Source: Pseudomonadota bacterium
GTDB taxonomy: Bacteria; Pseudomonadota; Alphaproteobacteria; UBA8366
Length of the DNA: 64,000 nt
Assembly: GCA_036339585.1 (NCBI GenBank)
Contig: JAYZAS010000005.1
Location: 62,001 to 126,000 of the forward strand
Direction: 5' to 3'
Below, piece after piece: positions 17,539 to 26,853 of the stretch (positions are counted from its first letter, which is position 1; each line of letters begins with the position of its first letter). A program made the translations under genes and the position numbers. A model generated the notes under the pieces. It saw only the letters and a list, made by a program, of their open reading frames with translations. It made no database searches and was not told where the DNA came from.

Positions 17539-19323
17539 ATGCATCTTTACCGTACACATAATTGTGATCAGTTGCGCACCGCAAATGCCGGCCAAAAAGT
17601 ACGCTTGTCGGGCTGGGTTCACCGGACGCGGGATCACGGGAATTTGCTTTTTATAGACTTGCGCGATCATTATGGAATTACCCAATGTGTAATTGATTCC
17701 TCTAGTAACATTTTTGCTGAAGTTGAAGCCTTATCTATTGAATCGGTAATAACTGTCACTGGGTCGGTCAAAAAACGCTCAAATGAGACGGTAAATACCT
17801 TGATACCTAGTGGTGAGGTTGAAGTTTGGATAGAACAGTTCACGCTCCAAGCTTCTGCCGAATTGTTACCAATGCCAGTTAATCAGGATGCGGGCTACCC
17901 CGAAGATATACGCCTTAAATATCGGTTCTTAGATCTTAGGCGTGAAGAATTACACCGTAATATAATCTTACGTTCGGCTGTGATTGCGTCAATACGTAGG
18001 CGCATGATAGAGAGTGGATTCAGTGAGTACCAAACTCCGATACTTACTTCCAGCTCTCCGGAGGGTGCACGAGACTTTCTTGTTCCTAGCCGTCTTCACC
18101 CTGGGCAGTTTTATGCCTTACCTCAGGCACCGCAACAATTTAAACAGTTACTAATGGTTGCAGGTTTCGATCGGTATTTTCAAATTGCTCCGTGCTTTCG
18201 AGATGAGGATGCGCGCGCGGATAGATCTCCCGGCGAATTTTATCAGCTAGATTTTGAGATGTCCTTTGTGACCCAAGAGGATGTTTTTGAGGCGATTGAA
18301 CCTGTCATAGCGGGCGTCTTTGAAGAGTTTGCAGATGGTCGTCTTGTCACAAAAACACCGTTTCCTCGCATTCCCTATGATGAAGCGCTTCTGAAATATG
18401 GTAGCGATAAACCAGACTTGCGTAACCCTTTGGTCATCGTCGATGTAACTGACACTTTTCGAGGATCAAATTTTAGTATCTTTGCAAATGCTATCGAGAA
18501 GGGCGCGGTAGTTAGGGCGGTGCCGGGACCTGGTGCAGGCGACAGGCCGCGAAGTTTTTTTGACAAATTAAACGAATGGGCGCAATCAGAAGGTGCGGCG
18601 GGGCTTGGGTACATCATTTTCATTGAAGGTGGTGGAAAAGGGCCTATTGCTCGTAATTTGGAGGAGGATCAACTTTTTGAACTCAAAGAAGCTCTTGGAT
18701 TGGTCGATGGCGATGCCGTATTCTTTATATGTGACAATCCGAATGACGCCGCACGTTTCGCGGGGCTTGTAAGGAACCGTATCGGAATATCTCTTGAACT
18801 AATTCAGGAGGGAAGGTTTGATTTTTGTTGGATCGTTGATTATCCAATGTATGAGTTTGATGAGGTAAAAAGGAAAATCGAATTTAGTCATAATCCTTTT
18901 TCAATGCCGCAGGGTGGTATGGAAGCATTGGAGACGAAAGATCCACTTGAGATCAAAGCTTTTCAATACGATATCGTGTGTAATGGGGTTGAGCTTTCCT
19001 CAGGTGCAATAAGAAACCACTTGCCAGAAATAATGTACAAGGCTTTCGAAATTGCTGGTTACGGGGCTGACGTTGTTGAAGAACGTTTTGGTGGTATGTT
19101 GAATGCCTTAAAATTTGGGGCGCCTCCCCACGGTGGCTCTGCTCCTGGAATAGACCGCATAGTCATGCTTCTTGCTGATGAACCAAATATACGCGAAGTA
19201 GTTGCTTTTCCTATGAACCAACAGGCACAAGATCTGATGATGGGTGCACCCAATTCTGTGGATCAGTCGCATCTAGAGGAATTACATTTGCGAGTAAAGA
19301 TGCCCCTGAAAGTTAATGATTAG
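17539..19323 (+). CDS. aspS: Aspartyl-tRNA synthetase (probably non-discriminating)
   Basis: 594 residues from the ATG at 17539, giving the usual MHxYRTH start; an in-frame ATG-type start at 17503 adds 12 unlikely residues. It charges tRNA-Asp. The OB-fold anticodon domain, class II motifs 1-3 ([33 protein letters not shown]), and the inserted GAD domain of bacterial AspRS are present. H33 in RTRDHG corresponds to the histidine associated with non-discriminating AspRS, which also charges tRNA-Asn; E. coli has Leu there. That fits the gatCAB amidotransferase in this same window. A TTGACA occurs at 17476-17481 in the upstream gap. Confidence 0.96.
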   Translation: MHLYRTHNCDQLRTANAGQKVRLSGWVHRTRDHGNLLFIDLRDHYGITQCVIDSSSNIFAEVEALSIESVITVTGSVKKRSNETVNTLIPSGEVEVWIEQFTLQASAELLPMPVNQDAGYPEDIRLKYRFLDLRREELHRNIILRSAVIASIRRRMIESGFSEYQTPILTSSSPEGARDFLVPSRLHPGQFYALPQAPQQFKQLLMVAGFDRYFQIAPCFRDEDARADRSPGEFYQLDFEMSFVTQEDVFEAIEPVIAGVFEEFADGRLVTKTPFPRIPYDEALLKYGSDKPDLRNPLVIVDVTDTFRGSNFSIFANAIEKGAVVRAVPGPGAGDRPRSFFDKLNEWAQSEGAAGLGYIIFIEGGGKGPIARNLEEDQLFELKEALGLVDGDAVFFICDNPNDAARFAGLVRNRIGISLELIQEGRFDFCWIVDYPMYEFDEVKRKIEFSHNPFSMPQGGMEALETKDPLEIKAFQYDIVCNGVELSSGAIRNHLPEIMYKAFEIAGYGADVVEERFGGMLNALKFGAPPHGGSAPGIDRIVMLLADEPNIREVVAFPMNQQAQDLMMGAPNSVDQSHLEELHLRVKMPLKVND

Positions 19324-20203
19324 TATTAGCCACCCAAAAGTGCGATTTATTCATATGTTCTTCTTTGTGTTCGAGTCAAAAATCAAAATTGGCATTTTAT
19401 TTGTTTTTGTGTTGTTTAATTATAAGATAGGTGTGGCGAACCAATTAAGTGATATTGCAAAAAAAATATTGCCTCACGAAGCTGCATATGAGTTGGATCT
19501 CGAAGACGTAGTTTCTGGCAGTCAACTTGTGCATGCGAGCGGCTTTATGAGTTATAATTGGAAGCGCCGTTGTGATGGTTGGACTAGCGAGCAAAGACTA
19601 TTCCTAGAGCTTACCTATCCGGAAAATAAAACCATAAAATTCAAGGCTATATCGGTCACATGGGAATCTGAAGATGGATTACGTTTCCGATTTAACATAA
19701 GTCGTGGAGCAAATGGTGAAGAAACCGAAAAATATGTGGGTGAGGCTATTTTGGATGGGTCTGGAGGCCCGGGCCGCGTTTATTATGAAAATCCTAAAGG
19801 TAAAGAAGTCTTGTTGGATCGTGGGACTATGTTTCCATCACATCATACTCTATTGCTGTTAAAAAGAGCGTCAAATGTTACTCGGTTCAGCCGGCAGCTT
19901 GTTTTTGATGGAGGTGATCCAGCGGGTTCTGCTGCGGTTGCGGCGATCTTTTTTCCAAAGCAAAAGGCCATGAAGCTAAAGAAACTCGTCAAGGGTTATG
20001 ATCCCAAGTCGGTATACCCAGTGAAACTCTCTTTTTTTCCTTCAGCGGGCGCTAACTTGAAGGCGGATATTTTGCCGGATGCTGAGGTAAAAGTTTTCTA
20101 CCAAGCCAACGGCATTGCACCAGTTTTATATTTTAATTTTAGCGAGTTAAAATTTCGCGGCGAGATGATCGCCTTTGCAGCCTTGGAAAGGCCTGTGTGC
20201 TAA
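19316..20203 (+). CDS. EipB-like periplasmic envelope-integrity protein (DUF1849)
   Basis: 295 residues; the ATG at 19316 overlaps the aspS end by 8 bases, and an ATG at 19355 is an alternative. An N-terminal signal peptide ends near [18 protein letters not shown]...[11 protein letters not shown] and C-DGWTSEQR match the DUF1849/EipB pattern, a periplasmic beta-spiral protein of alphaproteobacteria needed for envelope stress resistance in Brucella. Two cysteines are placed as in EipB: one in KRRCDGW and one at the extreme C-terminus (RPVC), which in that protein form a disulfide. The gene ends tail to tail with dinB, overlapping by four bases. Confidence 0.8.
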   Translation: MISISHPKVRFIHMFFFVFESKIKIGILFVFVLFNYKIGVANQLSDIAKKILPHEAAYELDLEDVVSGSQLVHASGFMSYNWKRRCDGWTSEQRLFLELTYPENKTIKFKAISVTWESEDGLRFRFNISRGANGEETEKYVGEAILDGSGGPGRVYYENPKGKEVLLDRGTMFPSHHTLLLLKRASNVTRFSRQLVFDGGDPAGSAAVAAIFFPKQKAMKLKKLVKGYDPKSVYPVKLSFFPSAGANLKADILPDAEVKVFYQANGIAPVLYFNFSELKFRGEMIAFAALERPVC

Positions 20204-21501
20204 TCGGTTCCCTTTCTTATCTTTGTGCTCCCAAATTTAGACCTAACAGCATCCATTGCGGTGTCAATCCGAGCAGCGTCAGTATTATAGTTGTTGAAAA
20301 GATCTGGTGGATCCATTTTGGTTTCCTTGGTTAGATTTGCGGCACCGACCCCGACAAGCCGAAAATACGTGCCGTCAGCCTCCCTCTTGAGAATATCTAC
20401 CGCAGTTTTTTGCAATGACCCTAGGAGCCGCGTGGGGCTCTGCAAGCGCCGTGTGCGGGTTAGAAGTGAGAAATCGGCACGCTTAAGTTTTAAGGTTACT
20501 GATCCAGCAGCAAAACCTTTTTCAATTAATTTTATTAAGACCTTTTCACAAAGGTGGTTAACCCTTTCTTCCAAATCTTCAAAAGCATTAGTGTTATTTG
20601 TAAATGTTGTTTCAGCAGAGATACTTTTTGTTTCTTGGTCAGGGATCACAAGGCGGTCATCCTCCCCTCGCGAAAATTGGAACAAACGCGTGCCTATTGA
20701 TCCGTATCTCGAAACTAACTTTTGTTCTGATAATTTTTGCAGTTGTCCTATTTGTGAAATTCCATCGCGACGTAGTCTGGCAGCTAGGGATCGGCCAACA
20801 CCCCAAAGTAAAGTAACTGGCTTAGGTGCGAGAAAATCCAAAGCATTTGCTTTTCCAATTATCGCGAAGCCACGAGGTTTATCTAAGTCGGAAGCAATTT
20901 TAGCGAGAAATTTATTGTAACTCAGGCCCACGCTAGCAGTGACTCCAGTTTCATTTTCTATACGTTTCGCTAATCGCGCTATAGACTCGGAAGGTGACAT
21001 ACGGTGAACTCTTTCGGTGCCGCTTAGGTCAAGGAAGGCTTCATCGATAGAGATTGGCTGCACCAACGGAGTAAGATAGCTCATTAACTGTCTAATTTCT
21101 GCAGCTACAGCCTTATATTTTTCCATATTAGGTTTTATTATGACCGCATGGGGACAAGCGGCCCGTGCTTTAAACATAGGCATGGCGGATCTCACTCCAT
21201 ATACTCGCGCCAGATAGCAAGCAGTCGCTACGACACCCCGTTTGCCTCCACCTATTATCAAAGGGCGTTTAGCGAGATCAGGATTATCTCGTTTTTCAAC
21301 TGCAGCATAAAATGCATCACAATCTAAATGGGCAATAGTGAGGGTCTTAAGTTCAGGATGCGTTGTAACTCGCGGTGACGTGCAAGCCGGGCATCGGTCG
21401 CATTTCTTATCGGTAGTGTGATCAAATTGATAAAAACATTCGCGACAAAGCGAGGTTTGGTTGTTATTAATTTGCACCCCTATACTCATATCCTTTGCCA
21501 T
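20200..21501 (-). CDS. dinB: DNA polymerase IV (Y family) with N-terminal zinc-finger-like extension
   Basis: 433 residues from the ATG at 21501; a GTG at 21516 is possible. Y-family polymerases copy damaged templates. The palm motif IAHLDCDAFYAAVEKRDNP and SIDEAFLDLSGTE give the catalytic acidic residues, and the fingers, thumb and little-finger domains follow. Upstream of the polymerase lies an extension of about 50 residues with CxxC...CxxC-type pairs (LCRECF; CDRCPAC), a probable zinc ribbon, a feature I recall from alphaproteobacterial DinB. The C-terminus may hold a clamp-binding peptide (around DLFNN) but this is weak. There is no LexA site I can identify upstream. Confidence 0.93.
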   Translation of the reverse strand: MAKDMSIGVQINNNQTSLCRECFYQFDHTTDKKCDRCPACTSPRVTTHPELKTLTIAHLDCDAFYAAVEKRDNPDLAKRPLIIGGGKRGVVATACYLARVYGVRSAMPMFKARAACPHAVIIKPNMEKYKAVAAEIRQLMSYLTPLVQPISIDEAFLDLSGTERVHRMSPSESIARLAKRIENETGVTASVGLSYNKFLAKIASDLDKPRGFAIIGKANALDFLAPKPVTLLWGVGRSLAARLRRDGISQIGQLQKLSEQKLVSRYGSIGTRLFQFSRGEDDRLVIPDQETKSISAETTFTNNTNAFEDLEERVNHLCEKVLIKLIEKGFAAGSVTLKLKRADFSLLTRTRRLQSPTRLLGSLQKTAVDILKREADGTYFRLVGVGAANLTKETKMDPPDLFNNYNTDAARIDTAMDAVRSKFGSTKIRKGTD

Positions 21502-21970
21502 ATTTTTATGAGACACTGCTGCACTGTAACTTACCTTTGCATGCCAAAAAACAGATTATGAAGCGTGGGGTAATAAGCTAATTGATAGGCGTTAAAGATC
21601 ACTCGAGTCTATAAGATCTCAAGTTTTCGAAGAAACGGCAGTTATTCCCCGCATGCACAGTGATCGAGACCACGTATTAAATCATTGAACTGGCCGGTTC
21701 CGTTTAAAGCTGAATTTGAACATAAGAATGTTTGAAATGCGACTAGTATTATAAAACGATATTTGGCAGCGTACCTTTTGGCTTGCTTGTTAAATTGCAA
21801 GTATCAAGCGCCAAAACTTTGAATCGATTACTAACATGGATAAGGGTTTTCTCGATAAAAAAATCGAAAGGCAGATAGAATATTTACCACTACCTAATGA
21901 ACATTTGTGATCGTCACTCAATACCTTAGTAGGACCTTTTTTAGTCAATACTGTCCCAGGTTCTCTCGGC
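21502..21970. other. Intergenic region between dinB and rpmG
   Basis: A 469-base stretch with no gene I can support in either strand. It contains one compound inverted repeat (21776-21816). No tRNA or recognisable small RNA was seen. The promoter of dinB should lie at its left end. Confidence 0.5.
21776..21816. repeat. Compound inverted repeat downstream of rpmG
   Basis: TTTTGGCTTG (21776-21785) pairs with CAAGCGCCAAAA (21805-21816) with a two-base bulge, and inside it CTTG pairs with CAAG. It lies about 155 bases downstream of rpmG. No T-run follows the stem on the minus strand other than the stem's own, so a terminator role is only possible. Confidence 0.35.
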
Positions 21971-22138
21971 TCACTTGATACGTCCCTCTTTGAAAAGGAC
22001 ATGCTTGCGAGCTACAGGATCGTATTTGCGAAATTCGAGTTTTTCGGTTTGGTTGCGGGGATTTTTTTTTGTAACGTAATAGTAACCAGTATCCGCAGTG
22101 CTTTCGAGTTTTATAAGAATAGTTGCCGATTTCGCCAT
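21971..22138 (-). CDS. rpmG: 50S ribosomal protein L33
   Basis: A 55-residue gene on the minus strand starting at ATG 22138. [20 protein letters not shown] then [10 protein letters not shown] and [20 protein letters not shown] is unmistakable L33. It has no cysteines, so it is the zinc-free (C-minus) form. GGGGATAGG lies about a dozen bases upstream of the start. A plausible promoter (22192-22220) lies 54 bases or more upstream. Location near rnr and topA in this orientation is common in alphaproteobacteria. Confidence 0.96.
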   Translation of the reverse strand: MAKSATILIKLESTADTGYYYVTKKNPRNQTEKLEFRKYDPVARKHVLFKEGRIK

Positions 22139-22191
22139 ATTTTGTACCTATCCCCGTTCCAGAAAAAATCCATATTGTAATTCATCCTAGC

Positions 22192-22220
22192 GGGATACGC
22201 TCCTGTTCCTTGCACGTCAA
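22192..22220 (-). promoter_or_regulatory. Candidate promoter for rpmG
   Basis: On the minus strand TTGACG (22220-22215) and TATCCC (22197-22192) are separated by exactly 17 bases and lie between the NUDIX stop and the rpmG start. The -35 is close to consensus and the -10 is fair. Confidence 0.35.
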
Positions 22221-22235
22221 GGCAATTCATCAAAG

Positions 22236-22934
22236 TTACTCCTCACGCCAAATCCTATTATGGTCCATGTCTGCACTGAAAAACATAATTTTACGCTTAG
22301 AATCCGGGGCTGGTTTCTCTTGCAAATACAGTTGTGTCTGCTTAATCACTATTTCTGTGATACTTGCAACCTTCATTTGAATTAGATTATCGAGTGGCAC
22401 CCAAGAAATTTCCTCTAATTCAGGTGTTTGACGTATTTGACCGCTTGCAGCTGAACCGTCAGCGATAAAAAAACGAGTATTGAAACGAATGGGCTGGTAT
22501 TCTGGTGTGCATGCACGCATCAAATAGTCCAGAGCAGATAAGTCTGGAGCCAGCCCCGATTCATTGTAAGCTGATTGGGCTTCACTTATTGGTGGGGTGT
22601 TTAAGGAGCTTTTCCGCCCAATAAATAGTCCGGTTTCCTCATACATTTCCCGTAGCGCGGTCCAAGCCAACGCGTGAGCTACTTCCGGTTTGCTTGTTCG
22701 TGTTAAAAGCGATGAAACGCCAGAACGGAGGCTGAAAGGTGTTGTGATTTCAAAATCACTTGTTTCAAGTGCTCCGCCTGGAAACACCCAGACATTAGGC
22801 ATAAAACGTGCCGTGCTTGGTCTTCTTCCTACAAGGACATCGGGATTCTTATCTTTACCGCGCACGACTATAATGCTGGCCGCGTCACGTGGTACTGCTG
22901 GCTTTTGGTTTTGCTCTTTTGAAATGTTTTCCAT
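22236..22934 (-). CDS. NUDIX hydrolase
   Basis: 232 residues with AGGAG just upstream of the ATG. NUDIX enzymes hydrolyse nucleoside diphosphates linked to another group. The Nudix box is present but stretched: WVFPGGALE is followed by about 40 residues before ALREMYEETGLFIG, an insertion known in NUDT7/NUDT19-type members that act on CoA esters. RREU-type residues R and EE are intact. The substrate cannot be named. The gene sits 27 bases after the S41 peptidase gene and before rpmG, in the same orientation. Confidence 0.87.
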   Translation of the reverse strand: MENISKEQNQKPAVPRDAASIIVVRGKDKNPDVLVGRRPSTARFMPNVWVFPGGALETSDFEITTPFSLRSGVSSLLTRTSKPEVAHALAWTALREMYEETGLFIGRKSSLNTPPISEAQSAYNESGLAPDLSALDYLMRACTPEYQPIRFNTRFFIADGSAASGQIRQTPELEEISWVPLDNLIQMKVASITEIVIKQTQLYLQEKPAPDSKRKIMFFSADMDHNRIWREE

Positions 22935-22961
22935 TCTCCTATCCGATATGTTGTCTTTGGT

Positions 22962-24506
22962 TTACGGAAACTGATTTATTGATGTAAATCTTGCCAGATT
23001 TATAGCTTGGGAATATTTAGTTTTGGATTCTAGTATCATGGTTGCAACTTGTTCATCAGGGCTAATTTTTTGTTTTGGTTTCCACGGACATACTTTTCTA
23101 ATTAATTTCCCGTTATCAAGGGCTTGCGAATTCAGCGCTCGCCGCATTTGAAGGAATTTTTTAAAAGAAAAAAAGTTATTAGGGTCAAAAGCTTTTAAAA
23201 GTTTCGGCCCAGCCAACTCTCCCGATGTACATATGGACGGGAACACTCCAAGTTTTTGAAGCGAATAACCGGACGGAGCGAGAAGTAAGGCCCAAGTGAG
23301 AATGAGCTCACCATCATTTGGTAGGCGCAAGATGGTTTGAACCGTTCCTTTGCCAAAGCTTGAGGTTCCTACAACTACTGCCCGGGCATTATCCTGTAGA
23401 GCTGAGGCGAGGATTTCTGCTGAGGATGCTGTTGCGCCATTTATCAGAACTATCATGGGTAACCCTTTCAGGATGTCTCCAGCCGTCGCTTTGAAAGTCT
23501 TGATACTTTTTCGGTGTCTTCCTTTGGTAGATACAATCCGTCCGGTTTCCAAAAATAGGTTTGCTATTTTTACTGATTCATTAAAAAGACCACCGGAATT
23601 GTTGCGTAAGTCAAGAACTATACCACGCAGTTTCTTACCTCTGTGCCGCAAGATTTGTTCTATCAACTCTTTAATTCGCCCAGATGTTTTCCTATTAAAA
23701 CTGGCGACACGTAAGAAGCTGACATTCTCATATTGTGTGACAAAAACCGTTTCGGCTGTGATTCGGGCGCGATCTAATAAATAGCGCTTTGGCGAAGAAA
23801 CTGTTCCCCGTCGAACTCGAAGCGATACAGGGACATTAAGTGGCCCTCGTATTAAGTTTTGTATTTTTTGAATGGACGCACCGGCGATGTTTATTCCGCT
23901 TACCATTGTTATAACATCTTTGACGCGGAGACTTGAATGCGCTGCAGGAAGTCCATCAATCAATTTGACAATCTTAGCTCCCGCGGGGTGACGCTTGAGC
24001 CTTACACCAATACCGCCGAAACCTTGTCGTTGAACCCTATTGGCAGCAGCTTTTTTTGCGGAGGCATAGCGCGAATATTTATCGAGTTTATCAAGAATAT
24101 TAGTAAAAAATAATTTGAAAATATTTTCGTCGTCTGCCTTGGCAATATGATGTGATAAGGTTGAGGCTTTCTCGAGTGCCTCGGCAAGATAATATCCCCA
24201 TTGTGCGGGCGTTGTGGGTATCCTGTTCCTGTAGGCTTCAGCCTTTCCAATGGAAATGATTAAATCATTCCCTTTTTGAGAAACATAAAAATCTGGGTCA
24301 ATTTGACTTAGTCCATCGAGGCCAGCGATTGCTAATTTTAATAACTGTGTTTTCTCAAGATACACTTTATCGATTTTATTGATAGTGTAAGTGAACATGC
24401 GGAGACGGTTTTCGCGAACTTCGTCAATTTCCACTCTATGTTGCGTAACGCATCCTGCTAATACGGTTATGAGTGTCAGTAAACAAAGTATACTTCGCCG
24501 CTTCAT
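22962..24506 (-). CDS. S41 family C-terminal-processing peptidase, lipoprotein
   Basis: 514 residues from the ATG at 24506 (the GTG at 24515 is an alternative). A lipoprotein signal peptide is visible: MKRRSILCLLTLITVLAGC, with the lipidated Cys at 19. A divergent N-terminal domain (about 20-150) is followed by a PDZ domain (GFGGIGVRLKRHPAGAKIV, about 165-250) and the S41 catalytic domain, with nucleophile serine in INGATASSAEI and catalytic lysine in SSFGKGTVQT. It should cleave periplasmic proteins near their C-termini. It is longer than the classic CtpA because of the N-terminal domain, and is an unusual neighbour of rnr. Confidence 0.88.
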   Translation of the reverse strand: MKRRSILCLLTLITVLAGCVTQHRVEIDEVRENRLRMFTYTINKIDKVYLEKTQLLKLAIAGLDGLSQIDPDFYVSQKGNDLIISIGKAEAYRNRIPTTPAQWGYYLAEALEKASTLSHHIAKADDENIFKLFFTNILDKLDKYSRYASAKKAAANRVQRQGFGGIGVRLKRHPAGAKIVKLIDGLPAAHSSLRVKDVITMVSGINIAGASIQKIQNLIRGPLNVPVSLRVRRGTVSSPKRYLLDRARITAETVFVTQYENVSFLRVASFNRKTSGRIKELIEQILRHRGKKLRGIVLDLRNNSGGLFNESVKIANLFLETGRIVSTKGRHRKSIKTFKATAGDILKGLPMIVLINGATASSAEILASALQDNARAVVVGTSSFGKGTVQTILRLPNDGELILTWALLLAPSGYSLQKLGVFPSICTSGELAGPKLLKAFDPNNFFSFKKFLQMRRALNSQALDNGKLIRKVCPWKPKQKISPDEQVATMILESKTKYSQAINLARFTSINQFP

Positions 24507-24645
24507 TAGCCACACAACTGCTGCTTTGGACGAAATCTTACCGAGCCCTTGGTTTGCGTATTTACAGAGAAACAGTGGCAGTGGGGTGAATAATTTGGGC
24601 TTAGGTGGAAATATCTAAAATACATGAATTTGACCGGCAAATAAT

Positions 24646-26847
24646 TCAATGACTACTTTTACGGTGTCTCTTGTGCCGCGATTTTCGCTTCCCCGAGCTG
24701 TACGCCGTTCCATTCTTCGCCACAATAGCAAATTTTAGGCTTCCTGTTATTGGCAATGCTTCTACCAATTTTACATCAACAGTTTCACCGAGATAAAAGT
24801 GGATGCCGGTTTTTTCCTCTGTCATTTTAAGACCGGCTTTGTCAACATTGTACCAATCTCCCGGAAGTGTCCCAATTGGAATGAGCCCCTCTGCTCCGTT
24901 ATCATTTAAGCGGACAAATATTCCAAAGCGAGTAATCCCTGTGATTTGTGCTTTGAATTCTGCGCCTATTCTTTCTGCAATGAAACCCGTTATCAGCCGG
25001 CTCTTAACTTCACGCTCAACAGCCATGGCCCTGCGTTCGGTTTTTGAAATCTCTTCACCTATGGCGGAATAGTTTTGCGCAAATCCAGAGGAGTGGCCAT
25101 CACTACCCAATTTGAGAGCTGTAATCAATGAACGATGAACTAATATGTCTGAGTATCGCCGAATGGGTGAAGTGAAGTGACAATAAGTTTTCAGGCCTAA
25201 TCCAAAGTGACCGATCCGCAACGGACCATATACAGCCTGACTTTGGGTTCGTAGAACGATTTCGTTTACAATTGTTGAGATATTTTTCTTGTGCGCGTTT
25301 TTTACCAGTAAAGAAAAAGAGCGGGGATCGATCGTGGTAGTTTTTTTGAATTTTAAACCAAGGTTTTTTGCAGCCTCGGCGAGCGATTCGATCTTATCAG
25401 CTGTTGGGCGGTCGTGGATACGATACATTACTGGTTCAGAATTATGTTCCAGAACTTCGGCGGCTGCTACATTAGCGGTTATCATAAATTCTTCAATCAT
25501 GCGGTGGCTGTCAAGGCGTTGCTGCTCGTTGATGGCATGAACGTGTCCAGTTTTATCAAACTCTATTTTTCGTTCTGGTAGTTCTAATTCGAGGGCCCCG
25601 CGCTTTTGGCGTGCTCGATTAAGCACATCAAATGCTCCATATAACGGCTTTATAATCTTTTTTGTCAGAGAACCGGTTTCTTCGTCAGGAATGCCGTCAT
25701 AAACTGACTGAACTTGTTCATAGGTCAATCTCGCAACTGAACGCATCAGGCCCCGCACAAAATTCTTTTTAATAATTGTGCCTTTGGCATCAATTGTTAT
25801 GCAAGCAACGATGCAGGCACGGTCCTCGTTCGGTTTGAGGGAGCATAAACCGTTTGATAGAGGCTCGGGTAACATGGGAACTACTCGGTCTGGGCAATAA
25901 ATTGAATTGCCCCTAAGGCGAGCCGCCTTATCAAGTGCATCCCCTTCCCGCACGTAATAGGCGACATCTGCTACCGCAATCCGTAGTTTCCAGCCGTCCC
26001 GATTGTTCTTTGCTGTGTCTGGTGCTGCCCAAACAGCATCGTCAAAATCACGTGCATCATTTCCATCAATCGTTACAAATTGTGTTTTTCTAAAATCACG
26101 ACGGGTACCAATCTCTGGAACGGTCTTTGATTTTGCGAGCGCCATTGTCTCAGCATCAAAATCTATCGGGATATTTTTTGACTTCAACACTAAAACGCTG
26201 ACAATCTGAGGTTCGCTCTCAGCACCAAGTCTCTCTATGACGCGTCCTTCGCGTTGATTATGCGAAATGCGTTGGGCAACGACATAATCGCCGTCAGTAG
26301 CGCCAAGCAAATTTTCTTTTTTTACGAAGAGATCTTGGCGATCACTCCGCGCTATCGAGGTTATAGTTGCGCCATTTGTGGTTGCATGTATTAAACCAAT
26401 AATTTTTACTGGTGTGGACGGAAGAACTCTTATGGGTGCAGCTTCATAGCTACCATCCTGCATTTTTTTTAATCTGGCTAAAAAGCGGTCTCCGACCCCG
26501 GGATTGATAGGATTATTTGGGCGTATTGATAAGTAAATGATGGCCGGTGATAGTCGCCTATCCTGTTTTAAGGGTATGCAGATTGCATCTCCGTGACTGT
26601 TAATGTGGCTCACTTCAATTGCAATGACATATGGAATTTCATCGGGTCTTGTCATACGACGTCGATCGCCTCCAATCAGCCCCTCTTTCTTGAGGTTTTT
26701 AAGCTCCTGCCGCAGCCAATTCCTGTCAGCCCCTCGAAGGCCGAAGGTGCGCGCTATTTCGCGTCGTCCTACGGTTCTACCATTATTTAATATGAATTCG
26801 AGTATTTGATCGCGAGTGGGAAGCTGCGAGTTTTTATGGTCCGTCAT
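24646..26847 (-). CDS. rnr: Ribonuclease R
   Basis: 733 residues. RNase R is a processive 3'-to-5' exoribonuclease that degrades structured RNA. An N-terminal helix-turn-helix (GRREIARTFGLRG) and cold-shock-type domains (residues about 1-230) precede the RNB domain, whose catalytic aspartates lie in IDGNDARDFDDAV. An S1 domain follows (IGAEFKAQITGITRFGIFVR) and a basic tail (GKRKSRHKRHRKSSH) closes the protein. It begins six bases after the topA stop, so both are likely read from one transcript. Confidence 0.96.
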   Translation of the reverse strand: MTDHKNSQLPTRDQILEFILNNGRTVGRREIARTFGLRGADRNWLRQELKNLKKEGLIGGDRRRMTRPDEIPYVIAIEVSHINSHGDAICIPLKQDRRLSPAIIYLSIRPNNPINPGVGDRFLARLKKMQDGSYEAAPIRVLPSTPVKIIGLIHATTNGATITSIARSDRQDLFVKKENLLGATDGDYVVAQRISHNQREGRVIERLGAESEPQIVSVLVLKSKNIPIDFDAETMALAKSKTVPEIGTRRDFRKTQFVTIDGNDARDFDDAVWAAPDTAKNNRDGWKLRIAVADVAYYVREGDALDKAARLRGNSIYCPDRVVPMLPEPLSNGLCSLKPNEDRACIVACITIDAKGTIIKKNFVRGLMRSVARLTYEQVQSVYDGIPDEETGSLTKKIIKPLYGAFDVLNRARQKRGALELELPERKIEFDKTGHVHAINEQQRLDSHRMIEEFMITANVAAAEVLEHNSEPVMYRIHDRPTADKIESLAEAAKNLGLKFKKTTTIDPRSFSLLVKNAHKKNISTIVNEIVLRTQSQAVYGPLRIGHFGLGLKTYCHFTSPIRRYSDILVHRSLITALKLGSDGHSSGFAQNYSAIGEEISKTERRAMAVEREVKSRLITGFIAERIGAEFKAQITGITRFGIFVRLNDNGAEGLIPIGTLPGDWYNVDKAGLKMTEEKTGIHFYLGETVDVKLVEALPITGSLKFAIVAKNGTAYSSGKRKSRHKRHRKSSH

Positions 26848-26853
26848 TTAAAA

